51,080 nt of DNA from Bradyrhizobium centrolobii (GTDB lineage Bacteria > Pseudomonadota > Alphaproteobacteria > Rhizobiales > Xanthobacteraceae): positions 1 through 51,080 of the forward strand of contig NZ_LUUB01000071.1 in NCBI RefSeq assembly GCF_001641635.1, written 5' to 3'. The translations under genes were made by a program, and so were the position numbers. Positions 40,828 through 50,153 of this stretch are shown piece after piece (positions within the stretch are counted from its first letter, which is position 1; each line of letters starts with the position of its first letter). The notes under the pieces were generated by a model that searched no databases, was not told the origin of the DNA, and saw only the letters and a list, made by a program, of their open reading frames with translations.

Positions 40828-41415
40828 TTAGGCGCGCGTTAGAAGTTTGAGCAGCGCCCGGACCTCCCGGCATCCGGCCAGTCCCGGCAGTGTAACGAGT
40901 GTGGCAGGGAGAGCAGGGCCGGAAGGTGTCGGCAAGGCTATTCGATCGGCATGCAGGCCCGGCGGGAATTGCGGGGACGTGCGGAGCAATACGTCGAGCT
41001 TGCCGTCGATCAGCTTGCCCAAATCGTCCGTTGTGATGAGCTTGGTACGGGGCCGTTCCTCGCCCCGTCGCAAGCCTTCGATCGCGGGATGGCGCCGCTC
41101 CGACAGGGCGCGTGAGACACCTACGCGCAAGAACCTGCCTTTGAGGGCGGGCGCGACGTGCTCCGTCGCGTCCGAGATCGCCCGAAAGGCATTGCTGATC
41201 AGGGGCAAGTAGCTTTCGCCCTCGGCGGTGAGCAGCAAGCCGCGAGGGAAGCGTCGAAACAGCTGCACGCCAAGACTCGCTTCAAGGCTCTTGACCTGCT
41301 GGCTAACGGCTCCGGGCGTGACGCAGAGCTCGTCGGATGCCCGCTTGAAACTCAGGTGACGCGCCGATGCTTCGAACGCGCGCAGACTGTTCAGGGGAGG
41401 AAGCCGATAGCTCAT
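40828..41415 (-). CDS. LysR-family regulator, shortened effector domain
   Basis: The 195-residue product has a complete GcvA-like winged helix-turn-helix (residues 1-65: LPPLNSLRAFEASARHLSFK, then ELCVTPGAVSQQVKSLE). Only a partial effector domain follows (ITTDDLGKLIDGKLDVLLR and a tail). LysR regulators are usually about 300 residues, so roughly 100 residues of the second domain are missing, probably by internal deletion. It is divergent from the thiazoline-carboxylate hydrolase-like gene with 136 bases between, as a LysR regulator and its target often are. DNA binding should be kept; ligand response may be lost. Confidence 0.75.
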   Translation of the reverse strand: MSYRLPPLNSLRAFEASARHLSFKRASDELCVTPGAVSQQVKSLEASLGVQLFRRFPRGLLLTAEGESYLPLISNAFRAISDATEHVAPALKGRFLRVGVSRALSERRHPAIEGLRRGEERPRTKLITTDDLGKLIDGKLDVLLRTSPQFPPGLHADRIALPTPSGPALPATLVTLPGLAGCREVRALLKLLTRA

Positions 41416-41551
41416 CGCAGAACGCCCTTTGCTCGGGAGAAGCCGATCTTCATGGCATAGAAAATCTAAGTCAACACGTCAGAAGATCTGGTTTGCTCCG
41501 TTGGTGGCGGCGTGAAACAACCGACCGACCCCATGAAACAGGTGAGCGACA

Positions 41552-42028
41552 ATGGTTGATGCGAGTGAAGTTGCTATCAGTCACCTGCAGCGCCGGAAGA
41601 TCGAAGGGCGCGTGCTGATCCCGTTCATTCAGGTGCTGCGAGAGCGGCTCGGCGAAAGCGCGATGCGCGAAGTCGTTGACGAAACGATACGCCGGCTCGC
41701 CGTCGAGGATGGCGCGAGATGGGCTGCGACTTATGGAAAGGGGCCTTCATCGCTGCGGGCCGTGGCGCAGGAGATCTGGGCAGGCGGCGGCGGCATGGAT
41801 GTCGAAGTGGTGGACGAGTCCGACGATCATCTCGACTTCAACATCACGCGCTGTCGCTACGCCGAGTTCTACAAGGAGCTGGGGCTTGCTGATCTTGGTG
41901 CCCGCGTCCTCTGCAGCCGCGACCAGGCCATGCTGGCCGGGTTCAACGACGAGCTCGAAATGTCCCGGACCCAGACGATCATGGAGGGCGGGGCCTGCTG
42001 CGATTTCAGGTTTCGCAAGCGGCCGTAG
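41552..42028 (+). CDS. L-2-amino-thiazoline-4-carboxylate hydrolase-like protein
   Basis: The 158-residue product matches the family named after the enzyme that opens L-2-amino-thiazoline-4-carboxylate to carbamoyl cysteine (PF14196). The conserved C-terminal half is present: FNITRCRYAEFYKELGLADL, LCSRDQAMLAGFNDEL, and TQTIMEGGACCDFRF with its cysteine pair. Most members have unknown substrates. ATG 41552 follows CAGGTGAGCGACA. The convergent alpha/beta hydrolase gene ends three bases downstream. Confidence 0.75.
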   Translation: MVDASEVAISHLQRRKIEGRVLIPFIQVLRERLGESAMREVVDETIRRLAVEDGARWAATYGKGPSSLRAVAQEIWAGGGGMDVEVVDESDDHLDFNITRCRYAEFYKELGLADLGARVLCSRDQAMLAGFNDELEMSRTQTIMEGGACCDFRFRKRP

Positions 42029-42030
42029 GG

Positions 42031-42924
42031 CTACGCCGAAAACTCCCGCACGGCCTGCACCACGAGGGCCGGCGCTTCCTGCGCCACGCAATGGCCGATA
42101 CCGGCGAAGGCTTGCGTGCTGACGCCCGGAATGAGAGACTCGGCGCGAGCGGCCATCTCCTTGTAGATTGCCCCCGAGGTCTCGGCAGTCGTTACGCGCA
42201 CGGGGCAATCGATCTGGGTGAGCCACGCGAACGGGTTTCCGCGGGCGTCGCCGGTGTAGATCTGATCCATCGCCTCGAAGATCGGACGCAGGATCGCCGA
42301 CTCGATCTCGGGCGTGCAGCAGAGCCGCACCCGGCCATTCTCCAGAGGCGCGAAGCCGTGCTTCACATAGGCCCAGAGCGAGGTCTCGGTCCAATCCGCG
42401 AACGCCGGCGCGGCGCGGTAGCGCTTGAAGACCGCTTCAAAACTATCGAACTCGGCCTGGCGCCGCAGCACGCCTTGCACCCCGGCGGTAGCCCATTCGC
42501 TCAATCCCGCCGATGCGTCGCGCGCCTTGCGCGGATCCATCACGGTCGGCTCCATTACGAACAGGCGCGTGAAACGGCCGCGTCGAAGTTTCGCCGCGAG
42601 CAATAAATCCGTCGCGCCGGCGCTGTGGCCGATCCCGTAGACGCCGTGCAGATCGAGCGCATCGATCACCCGGCAGACGTCGTCGGCGTAATCCAGGAAA
42701 TGATATGCGCCGGGCTTGTGGCTTGCGCCGTGGCCGCGACGGTCGAGTGCATAGACGGTGTAGGTTGACGCAAGCTCGCGCGCGACCTCGTCCCAGACGT
42801 CGGCCACGAAACCGGTGCCGTGGAGCAGAAGCGCTGGTGGCTTGCGCTGCTCTCCCTCGCTCCACTGCACAAGCGCAATCTGTGCGCCGGCTGGTCCGAT
42901 CGAATGGCGATGCTGATTGATCAT
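42031..42924 (-). CDS. Alpha/beta-fold hydrolase
   Basis: The 297-residue product has the full alpha/beta hydrolase layout: LLLHGTGFVADVWDEVA (oxyanion loop), YALDRRGHGAS, the nucleophile elbow GIGHSAGATD (Ser 101) and the late histidine in FAGIGHCVAQEAP. The substrate is unknown; it resembles general esterases and C-C hydrolases. It lies 38 bases after the GMC oxidoreductase gene on the same strand, so the two may be cotranscribed and may act on one compound. Confidence 0.85.
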   Translation of the reverse strand: MINQHRHSIGPAGAQIALVQWSEGEQRKPPALLLHGTGFVADVWDEVARELASTYTVYALDRRGHGASHKPGAYHFLDYADDVCRVIDALDLHGVYGIGHSAGATDLLLAAKLRRGRFTRLFVMEPTVMDPRKARDASAGLSEWATAGVQGVLRRQAEFDSFEAVFKRYRAAPAFADWTETSLWAYVKHGFAPLENGRVRLCCTPEIESAILRPIFEAMDQIYTGDARGNPFAWLTQIDCPVRVTTAETSGAIYKEMAARAESLIPGVSTQAFAGIGHCVAQEAPALVVQAVREFSA

Positions 42925-42962
42925 GGGTTGAGCGGTGATGCGTCGTAGCCTGGATCACGCAT

Positions 42963-44582
42963 TCACTTCGCATCCTCCAGGATCATCGTCGCGCCCTTCT
43001 CCGCGATCATCGCGGTCGGCGTGTTTGTATTGCCTGACGTGATGGTCGGCATGATCGAGGCGTCGACGACACGCAGGCCGCCAAGACCGTAGAAGCGCAG
43101 GCGTTCGTCCACGACCGCCATCGGATCGTTGACCGCTCCCATCTTCGCGGTGCCGACAGGATGGAAGATGGTGGTGCCGATGTCGCCGGCGGCCTTTGCA
43201 AGCGAGGCATCGTCGTCGCCGACGGAGGGGCCGGGCAGGTACTCGCTCGGGCGATATTTGGCGAGCGCCTTCTGCTGCATCAGACGACGCGTGGTGCGGA
43301 TCGCATCGGCGGCGACCTGGCGGTCGTCGTCGGTGGACAGGTAATTCGGCGCGATGATCGGCTTCTCGTCTGGCGTCGCCGCGCGCAGCCGCACGGTGCC
43401 GCGCGAGGTCGGCTGCAGATTGCAGGCGCTGACCGTGATCGCGGGGAAGCGGTGCAGGGGATCGCCGAACTTGTCGAGCGACAGCGGCTGCACGTGGAAC
43501 TGGATGTTGGCGCGCGCACGCGTTGCGTCCGAGCGGGTAAAGATACCGAGCTGTGACGGTGCCATGGTCAGCGGGCCGCGGCGGCGGAAGGCGTAGTCGA
43601 GACCCATCAGGCCGCGGCGGAACAGGTTGTGATAGGTCTCGTTCAGCGTGCGCACACCCTCGACCTTGTAGATCGCGCGCTGCTGGAGGTGGTCCTGGAG
43701 ATTGCGGCCGACGCCGGGGCGGTCCATCACCACGTCGATGCCGAGCGGCGACAGCCAGTCGGCAGGTCCGATGCCGGAGCGATGCAGCACCTGGACCGAG
43801 CCGATCGAGCCGGCCGAGAGGATCACTTCGCGCTTGGCGCGGGCCTCGATGGTCTCGCCGTTCTGGATGAAGCGGACGCCAACGGCGCGGCCCTGCTCGA
43901 TGATCAGGCGCTCGACCAGTACATGTTTCTCGAGCCGCAGGTTGGGACGGTTCAGCGCGGGCTTGAGGAAGCCGCGTGCCGACGACCAGCGCCGGCCGCG
44001 CTTCTGGTTGACGTGGAAATAGCTCGTGCCTTCGTTGTCGCCGGTGTTGAAATCCGGGATGCGCCTGATGCCCATCTCCTCGGCGGCGTCGCCGACGGCA
44101 TCCAGAACGGCCCATGACAGCCGCGGCGCCTCGATGCGCCAGCCGCCGCCGACCCCGTGATGCTCGCTCGCGCCGAGAAAGTGGTCCTCAAGCCGCTTGA
44201 ACAGCGGCAGCACGTCGCCATAGCCCCAGCCGGTCATGCCGAGCTGACGCCAATGGTCGTAATCGGCGGCCTGTCCGCGCATCGAGATCATGGCGTTGAT
44301 CGCCGAGCAGCCGCCGATGACCTTGCCGCGGGGATAGGCCAGCGAACGGCCGTTCAGGCCGGGCTCGGCCTCGGTCTTGAACATCCAGTCCGAGCGCGGG
44401 TTGCCGATCGCGAAGAGATAGCCGACCGGGATGTGGAACCAGATCCAGTTGTCGTCGCCGCCGGCCTCTAAAATCAGGACGCGGTTCTTTGGGTCGGCCG
44501 AGAGCCGGTTGGCGACGATGCAGCCCGCCGTGCCGGCCCCAACGACAATGTAGTCAAACTCACCTTCGAGCCGCCTTGGCAT
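42963..44582 (-). CDS. GMC-family FAD-dependent alcohol dehydrogenase
   Basis: The 539-residue flavoprotein belongs to the glucose-methanol-choline oxidoreductases. It has the FAD motif YIVVGAGTAGCIVANRLSAD (residues 11-30), the first GMC signature YPRGKVIGGCSAINAMISMR, the second signature around VILSAGSIGSVQVLHRSGIG, the catalytic histidine in FHPVGTAKMG and the closing SGNTNTPTAMIAEK. It is closest in layout to choline and aliphatic alcohol dehydrogenases, but no choline-pathway genes are near. ATG 44582 (MPRRLEG) is preferred to a TTG at 44597. Confidence 0.9.
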   Translation of the reverse strand: MPRRLEGEFDYIVVGAGTAGCIVANRLSADPKNRVLILEAGGDDNWIWFHIPVGYLFAIGNPRSDWMFKTEAEPGLNGRSLAYPRGKVIGGCSAINAMISMRGQAADYDHWRQLGMTGWGYGDVLPLFKRLEDHFLGASEHHGVGGGWRIEAPRLSWAVLDAVGDAAEEMGIRRIPDFNTGDNEGTSYFHVNQKRGRRWSSARGFLKPALNRPNLRLEKHVLVERLIIEQGRAVGVRFIQNGETIEARAKREVILSAGSIGSVQVLHRSGIGPADWLSPLGIDVVMDRPGVGRNLQDHLQQRAIYKVEGVRTLNETYHNLFRRGLMGLDYAFRRRGPLTMAPSQLGIFTRSDATRARANIQFHVQPLSLDKFGDPLHRFPAITVSACNLQPTSRGTVRLRAATPDEKPIIAPNYLSTDDDRQVAADAIRTTRRLMQQKALAKYRPSEYLPGPSVGDDDASLAKAAGDIGTTIFHPVGTAKMGAVNDPMAVVDERLRFYGLGGLRVVDASIMPTITSGNTNTPTAMIAEKGATMILEDAK

Positions 44583-44790
44583 TCTGTTTCCACCCAAACA
44601 GGCGTCATGCCCGGGCTTGCCCCGGGCGTCATGCTTTCCGTCCTATTAGTCGGACGTGGATGGTCAAGACAAGGCGGCAGGTCCGGCCATGATGAGAGGG
44701 CAGAGCTACCCCCGGGCCCAGGAAGTTAGGTGGACTGCCGCTTGCATGGTAGACAGTCCTGTATTCCCAATTAAGAGCTTGAGATTCTCC

Positions 44791-45963
44791 ATGCCCATTG
44801 TGAACCGTGTCGCCGACCTCCAGCCGGACATCCAGGCCTGGCGGCGGGACATCCACCAGCACCCCGAGCTGCTGTACGACGTCCACCGCACTGCCGCATT
44901 CGTCGCGGACCGGCTGCGCGAGTTCGGCTGCGATGAGGTCGTGACCGGCCTCGGCCAGACCGGCGTGGTCGGGGTGATCAGGGGCAAGAAGCCGGCCGGC
45001 GAGGGGCTCAAGGCGATCGGCCTGCGCGCCGACATGGACGCGCTGCCTGTCGAGGAGCAGACCAATCTGCCCTACGCATCCAAGAATCCCGGCAAGATGC
45101 ACGCCTGCGGCCATGACGGCCACACCGCGATGCTGCTCGGCGCGGCCCGCTACCTCGCCGAGACCCGCAATTTCGCCGGCGATGCGGTGGTGATCTTCCA
45201 GCCGGCCGAGGAAGGCGGCGCGGGCGGTGCCGCCATGGTCAAGGACGGGCTGATGGAGCGCTTCGGCATCGAGCAGGTCTACGGCATGCACAACGGCCCC
45301 GGCATCCCGATCGGCTCGTTTGCGATCCGTCGGGGCCCGATCATGGCGGCGACCGATGAGGTCGACATCAAGATCGAGGGCCTCGGCGGCCATGCCGCGC
45401 GCCCGCACAAATGCGTCGATTCCGTGCTGGTCGGCGCGCAGCTGATCACGGCATTGCAGTCGATCGTCGCGCGCAGCGTCGATCCGCTGGAATCGGCCGT
45501 TATCTCGATCTGCGAGTTCCACGCCGGCAACGCCCGCAACGTCATTCCTCAGACTGCGGAGCTGCGGGGCACCATCCGCACGCTGACGCCGGAAGTGCGC
45601 AAGCTCGTCGAGAAGCGCGTGCGCGAGGTGGTAGCTGGCGTGGCGCAGATCACTGGCGCCACGATCGATCTGCACTACAAGCGCAATTATCCCGTGGTGA
45701 ACAATCATGCCGCGCAGACCGAGGTGGCGACGCGCATCGCGAAGCAGGTCGCGGGCGAAGCCAACGTGCACGAGATGCCGCCCCTGATGGGCGGCGAGGA
45801 CTTTGCCTACATGCTGGAGGCACGCCCGGGCGCCTTCATCTTCTGCGGCAATGGCGACAGCGCCGGTCTGCATCATCCCGCCTACAATTTCAACGACGAG
45901 GCGATCGTCTACGGCACGTCCTACTGGGTCAAGCTGGTCGAGGAGTCGCTCGCGGCGTCGTAA
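44791..45963 (+). CDS. M20-family amidohydrolase (hippurate hydrolase type)
   Basis: The 390-residue metalloenzyme hydrolyses N-acyl amino acids or related amides. The zinc-site motifs are MHACGHDGHTAMLLG, QPAEEGGAGGAA, MHNGPGIP and MGGEDFAYMLEARPGAFIF, and the dimerisation domain contains LGGHAARPHKCVDSV. It belongs to the HipO/AbgB/IAA-amino-acid hydrolase group; the exact substrate is open. ATG 44791 (MPIVNRVADLQ) is chosen because the upstream frame to 44656 has no homology. A terminator follows 25 bases after the stop. Confidence 0.9.
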   Translation: MPIVNRVADLQPDIQAWRRDIHQHPELLYDVHRTAAFVADRLREFGCDEVVTGLGQTGVVGVIRGKKPAGEGLKAIGLRADMDALPVEEQTNLPYASKNPGKMHACGHDGHTAMLLGAARYLAETRNFAGDAVVIFQPAEEGGAGGAAMVKDGLMERFGIEQVYGMHNGPGIPIGSFAIRRGPIMAATDEVDIKIEGLGGHAARPHKCVDSVLVGAQLITALQSIVARSVDPLESAVISICEFHAGNARNVIPQTAELRGTIRTLTPEVRKLVEKRVREVVAGVAQITGATIDLHYKRNYPVVNNHAAQTEVATRIAKQVAGEANVHEMPPLMGGEDFAYMLEARPGAFIFCGNGDSAGLHHPAYNFNDEAIVYGTSYWVKLVEESLAAS

Positions 45964-45987
45964 GCCTCGACACCGAAACGGAATGGA

Positions 45988-46017
45988 AAAGGGCCCGTGC
46001 ATCAGCACGGGCCCTTT
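45988..46017 (+). terminator. Bidirectional rho-independent terminator
   Basis: AAAGGGCCCGTGC and GCACGGGCCCTTT pair perfectly around a four-base loop, followed by GTTTTTC. It serves the M20 gene and the convergent phosphate transporter gene. Confidence 0.88.
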
Positions 46018-46039
46018 GTTTTTCGAGTGATGTGATCCC

Positions 46040-47662
46040 TCAGAACACGCGCGAGAAGACGTAGTAGAGCACGCCCGAGATGATCATCGCGGCCGGCAGC
46101 GTCAGCACCCAGGCCATGGCGATGTTGCGGATCGTCGCCCATTGCAGGCCCGAGCCGTTGGCGGCCATCGTGCCTGCGATGCCGGACGACAGCACGTGCG
46201 TGGTCGAGACTGGCAGGCCGTAGACGTCGGCGGCGGCAATGGTGGCGGCCGCGGTGATCTCGGCGCATGCACCTTGCGCGTAGGTCAGGTGCGTCTTGCC
46301 GATTTTCTCGCCGACGGTGACGACGATGCGCTTCCAGCCGACCATGGTGCCGAGGCCGAGCGCGATGGCGACCGCGATCTTCACCCAGCCCGGGATGAAC
46401 TTCGTGGCGCTGTCGAGCGAGCCCTTGTAGGCGTTGAGCACGGCGACGTCATCGGCGCTGAGCTCGGCTTCCTTGTCCTTCATCAGGAAGCGGAGCGCTT
46501 CCGAGACGAGGTACATGTCGTTGCGGGTGTTGCCGACGGCCTCGGCGGGAACCTTGGCGAGCGAGCCGTAGGTGGTGACCTGCTTTGCGATATCGCGCAC
46601 GAGCACGGCGAGCGATGGGAACGTGCCGCCGGTGACTTCGCGTTGCGCGACGTAGTTGGTCACGGCGGGCCGCGGGTTGCCGATCACGTTGTAGCCGGCG
46701 GCCTTGGCCTCGATCACCCTGCTTGCCGCTTCGGAGTTCGTGACGAATTGCTCGATCTGGCTTGCCGGCATCGCGCGGTTGAGCGCGTAGGCGGTCGGCA
46801 CGGTGCCGATCAGGATCAGCATGATCAGGCCCATGCCCTTCTGGCCGTCGTTGGAGCCGTGGAAGAAGCTCACCAGCGTGCAGGTGAGGATCAGGATGCC
46901 ACGGATCCACCACGGCGGCGGCTGGTCGCCCTTCGGCTCGCCGAACAGCGCCGGCGTGGCGCGCAGGAGCACGCTGCGCAGGATCAGGAGCAGGACGGCG
47001 GCGAGCGCGAAGCCGAACAGCGGCGACAGCAGGAGCGCCTTGCCGATGTTGGTGGCCTGGGACCAGTCGACGCCCGACGTGCCGCTGCGGCCGTGCAGGA
47101 CCGCGTTCATGATGCCGACGCCCATGATCGAGCCGATCAGCGTGTGTGAGCTCGAGGCCGGCAAGCCGAAATACCAGGTGCCGACGTTCCAGATGATGGC
47201 CGCGATCAATAGCGCGAACACCATGGCGAAGCCGGCGCTGGAGCCGACCTGGAGGATCAGCTCCACCGGCAGCAGCGAGACAATGCCGAACGCGACCGCG
47301 CCGCTCGAGAGGAGGACGCCGAACAGGTTGAACATGCCGGACCACACCACGGCGACGTGGGCGGGCAGGGAGCGCGTGTAGATCACGGTCGCGACCGCAT
47401 TGGCGGTGTCGTGGAAGCCATTCACGAACTCGAAGCCAAGCGCGATCAAAAGCGCGATAAAGAGCAGGAGGAAGGGCGCGATGGTCTTGACCTGCGTGCC
47501 AGTCGCATCGACGTCGACCCAGATGCTGTAGGCCACGAAGAGCAGGGCAGCGGCGATGACCCCCATATAAATCACGCCGGTGAGCGGATGGAATCCGCGG
47601 TCGAGGTCGGGCCCCCTACGCAAGGCTGGCTCAATGGAGCCAGGCAAAGCAACATCACTCAT
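46040..47662 (-). CDS. pit: Inorganic phosphate transporter, Pit family
   Basis: The 540-residue membrane protein has about ten transmembrane helices and the two Pit signature repeats: GFEFVNGFHDTANAVATVIYT (about 75-95) and VSFFHGSNDGQKGMGL (about 265-280). The paired motifs GLPASSSHTLIGSIMGVG and GLPVSTTHVLSSGIAGTM are also present. It takes up metal-phosphate with protons. A hydrophilic loop of about 130 residues lies between helices, as in longer proteobacterial Pit proteins. No PhoU-like partner (DUF47) is adjacent. ATG 47662 follows AGGAGAAATTCCA. Confidence 0.93.
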   Translation of the reverse strand: MSDVALPGSIEPALRRGPDLDRGFHPLTGVIYMGVIAAALLFVAYSIWVDVDATGTQVKTIAPFLLLFIALLIALGFEFVNGFHDTANAVATVIYTRSLPAHVAVVWSGMFNLFGVLLSSGAVAFGIVSLLPVELILQVGSSAGFAMVFALLIAAIIWNVGTWYFGLPASSSHTLIGSIMGVGIMNAVLHGRSGTSGVDWSQATNIGKALLLSPLFGFALAAVLLLILRSVLLRATPALFGEPKGDQPPPWWIRGILILTCTLVSFFHGSNDGQKGMGLIMLILIGTVPTAYALNRAMPASQIEQFVTNSEAASRVIEAKAAGYNVIGNPRPAVTNYVAQREVTGGTFPSLAVLVRDIAKQVTTYGSLAKVPAEAVGNTRNDMYLVSEALRFLMKDKEAELSADDVAVLNAYKGSLDSATKFIPGWVKIAVAIALGLGTMVGWKRIVVTVGEKIGKTHLTYAQGACAEITAAATIAAADVYGLPVSTTHVLSSGIAGTMAANGSGLQWATIRNIAMAWVLTLPAAMIISGVLYYVFSRVF

Positions 47663-47786
47663 TGGAATTTCTCCTGTCCCAAGGCCCCGATTTTGCGCGC
47701 GGCATGTGACAGCCAGTTGAAATGGTTGACGAACAGTTGAAATGACGGGGGCCTCTCCACCGTCGATTGCTATGCAAGGGAGGCCG

Positions 47787-49184
47787 TCAGGCGGCGCGGG
47801 CGGACTTTTTCTGCAAACCGGCGGCGATCTTCAGGTCTTCAACAAAGCGCTGATATTCCAGCACCTTGGACTCGGGATCAGGGAGCCGCAACAGATAGGA
47901 CGGATGCACCGTAACCAGGGCCTTGCGGCCGTCGGGAAGGTCGATCAGCCGGCCGCGGTTCTTGCCGATCGACGTGATCTTGCCGAACACGCTTTGCGCG
48001 GCGGTCGCGCCCATTGCTACGACGAGATCAGGCTGGATTGCTGCAAGTTCCCGCTCATACCATTGCCGGCACGCCCGGATCTCCGGCGTGTTCGGCTTCT
48101 GGTGCAGGCGGACCTTTCCGCGCGGCACGAATTTGAAGTGCTTCACCGCGTTGGTGACATAGACCTTCTTGCGGTCAACGCCGGCTTCCTCCAGCGCGCG
48201 GTCGAGCATCTGGCCGGCCGGGCCGACGAAAGGATGGCCGGCAAGGTCCTCCTTGTCGCCGGGCTGCTCGCCGACCAGCATGATATTGGCGGACTTCGGG
48301 CCCTCGCCGAACACGGTCTGCGTTGCATCCTTGTAGAGATGGCAGGCGCGGCAATGGGCGGCGTCCTCGCGGAGCGTTTTGAGATCGTCGGTGGCGGATT
48401 TGCGTGTCATGGCGGGCTCCCGAGGCGGGTTGATCCTTCCGCCGGTCCAGCGTTCGGCATCTGAGAGCAGAGGTTCAAGTATCGAGGCTTCCGACAGGTT
48501 CCTCCGGCGTCTCTTCGGCGCTTCCGGTGCGATCGGCCGGTCCGGCTGGAAGTGGCGGCGCCAGGTTTCCTCCAGACGGTTTGGTGCGGGCATCTCTGTC
48601 TGGCTGATCCCCGGCGTGAAGGAGATCGCGTGACCGTCCCAATGGGCGCAAATGTCGGGCGTGAGGATCGACCAGGGCATGTCGGCATAGCGGCGCGCGA
48701 AGAAGGGGGCCGCGAATTCGACGATGTGATGCTCCGGCACGAACCAGGCGGCGTAGTGCGCCTTGTGCTCGCGTCCGATCTCGCGGAAACGGACGACGTC
48801 GCGCATTCGCTGCACGTCGCGATGCACGCTGCCCGCCATCGCGGTGGCTATCGCGACGTCGGGATCAGTTCTGGTCTCGAGCAGATCATGGTCGCTCCGC
48901 AACCGCCACAGCAGGCGATAGAGCAGCGCAAAGCGCTCACTGTTGCGATGCAGGACCGCGACGCGGGCGAGCTCGATGAAATTGGCCGGCACGCTGAAGG
49001 TGTTGTCGGTCTCGATCGGCGGAAGGCTGGGCGCTTCGCACAGGCCGGGCGGCACCTCGTCTTTCGCAGGGCCTTGCATGCTCCACGTCACGTCGGCCGG
49101 AGCGACGTGGTGCAGCGCGAGCGCGCGTGCGATTTTGCGCCAGCCGTCGAAATCGGTCTCGCTGTCGAGGGTGATGAGGTACAT
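47787..49184 (-). CDS. UdgX-family uracil-DNA glycosylase fused to DUF4130
   Basis: The 465-residue product joins an N-terminal DUF4130 domain (about 1-220: MYLITLDSETDFDGWRKIAR, RLLWRLRSDHDLL, YAAWFVPEHHIVEFAAPFFA and RYADMPWSILTPD) to a UdgX-type uracil-DNA glycosylase (about 259-465). Glycosylase motifs are GEQPGDKEDLAGHPFVGPAG (from 305), AVKHFKFVPRGKVRLHQKP with the covalently acting histidine at 361, and VTVHPSYLLR (His 427). UdgX proteins bind uracil in DNA and crosslink to it. The loop reads KVRLH where the classical form is KRRIH. Cysteines in AHCRACHLY suggest an iron-sulfur cluster. ATG 49184 is chosen; it is divergent from imuA. Confidence 0.87.
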   Translation of the reverse strand: MYLITLDSETDFDGWRKIARALALHHVAPADVTWSMQGPAKDEVPPGLCEAPSLPPIETDNTFSVPANFIELARVAVLHRNSERFALLYRLLWRLRSDHDLLETRTDPDVAIATAMAGSVHRDVQRMRDVVRFREIGREHKAHYAAWFVPEHHIVEFAAPFFARRYADMPWSILTPDICAHWDGHAISFTPGISQTEMPAPNRLEETWRRHFQPDRPIAPEAPKRRRRNLSEASILEPLLSDAERWTGGRINPPREPAMTRKSATDDLKTLREDAAHCRACHLYKDATQTVFGEGPKSANIMLVGEQPGDKEDLAGHPFVGPAGQMLDRALEEAGVDRKKVYVTNAVKHFKFVPRGKVRLHQKPNTPEIRACRQWYERELAAIQPDLVVAMGATAAQSVFGKITSIGKNRGRLIDLPDGRKALVTVHPSYLLRLPDPESKVLEYQRFVEDLKIAAGLQKKSARAA

Positions 49185-49269
49185 GGCACTTGAATCCTCT
49201 TGATTCCGCTCATGAATCCGCTGAGGCGCCAATTCGGTTGACTCCGGGGGCACCGTTAGCTTTATATTA

Positions 49270-49284
49270 GAACATATCATGAAC
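49270..49284 (+). promoter_or_regulatory. LexA (SOS) box, GAAC-N7-GAAC
   Basis: GAACATATCATGAAC matches the alphaproteobacterial LexA operator exactly. It lies 66 bases before the imuA start and 86 bases from the divergent UdgX start. ImuAB-DnaE2 cassettes are standard SOS genes in this group; whether the box also controls the UdgX gene is open. Confidence 0.85.
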
Positions 49285-49349
49285 AAATGAGCCAGCCGCA
49301 GGTTTTCTTTTTGAGAACATCGGCAATCACCTCTGAAGGAGCGGCGAGC

Positions 49350-50153
49350 ATGAGCGGCGCACGTAGAAGCGCGCTTGCGACCTTGCGCGGCCAGATCGAG
49401 CGCATCGAGATGGCGGAGGCCGCGCATCATCGCGATCGCGTGGCGCTCGGCCACAGCGAGGCCGATAGCGCGTTGCAAGGTGGGCTCGCGCGCGCAGCGA
49501 TCCACGAAGTGTTTTGCGAGGGCCGCCAGGGCGCGGCCGCGACGGGTTTTATCACCGGCCTTGCGGGCCGCGTGACCGCACGCCGGCCGCTGCTATGGGT
49601 GCGGCAGGATTTTTCGGAAGTTGAAACGGGCGCGCTGTCGATGAGTGGGCTCGCCGAGCTCGGTCTCGATCCGCGCCGCGTGGTGATGGTGCGCGCCGCC
49701 GATGTGGAGAGCGCGTTGCGTACGTCCGCCGATGCGCTCGCCTGCGATGCGCTGGGCGCCGTCGTGCTCGAGCTCTGGGGCGAGACAAGACAGTTCGATC
49801 TCGTGGCGAGCCGCAAGCTGACGCTCGCCGCGCAAGCCTCGGGCGTAACCGGGCTCTTGCTGCGGATGGCGGCGCAGCCGCTGCCCTCGACCGCGGAGAC
49901 ACGATGGATGCTGCGCGCGGCGCATTCGCCGCCGGGGTCGGCTTCAATGCCTGCGGCGCCTTGGAGTGCCTGGGGCGCGCCGCGCTTCGATGCCGAGCTT
50001 CTCCGAAATCGTCATGGCCCTTGCGGCCGGTGGATCATGGAATGGAAATGTGATGAGTGCCTGTTCAGTGAACCGTCGGCGTATCCTCAGCCTATGGCTG
50101 CCGCGCCTGCCCATCGACCGGATCAAGCGGTTCTTCAACGGCGGGCTGGGTAA
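49350..50153 (+). CDS. imuA: ImuA, RecA-like protein of the mutasome
   Basis: ImuA works with ImuB and DnaE2 in damage-induced mutagenic translesion synthesis. The product of up to 267 residues has the ImuA features LARAAIHEVFCEGRQGAAAT at the N-terminal side, the degenerate RecA-like core (PLLWVRQDFSEVETGALSMS, CDALGAVVLELWGETRQFDL) and the C-terminal block PRFDAELLRNRHGPCGRWIM. ATG 49350 (MSGARRSAL) has AAGGAG nine bases upstream and is preferred over 49287. The LexA box precedes it. The 3' end overlaps the start of imuB by about 100 bases. Confidence 0.88.
   Translation: MSGARRSALATLRGQIERIEMAEAAHHRDRVALGHSEADSALQGGLARAAIHEVFCEGRQGAAATGFITGLAGRVTARRPLLWVRQDFSEVETGALSMSGLAELGLDPRRVVMVRAADVESALRTSADALACDALGAVVLELWGETRQFDLVASRKLTLAAQASGVTGLLLRMAAQPLPSTAETRWMLRAAHSPPGSASMPAAPWSAWGAPRFDAELLRNRHGPCGRWIMEWKCDECLFSEPSAYPQPMAAAPAHRPDQAVLQRRAG

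Noticed and set aside
41101..42028. LysR and thiazoline-carboxylate hydrolase genes as an antiviral or toxin pair
   Set aside because: The motifs fit an ordinary regulator and metabolic enzyme; nothing suggests a defence or toxin function.
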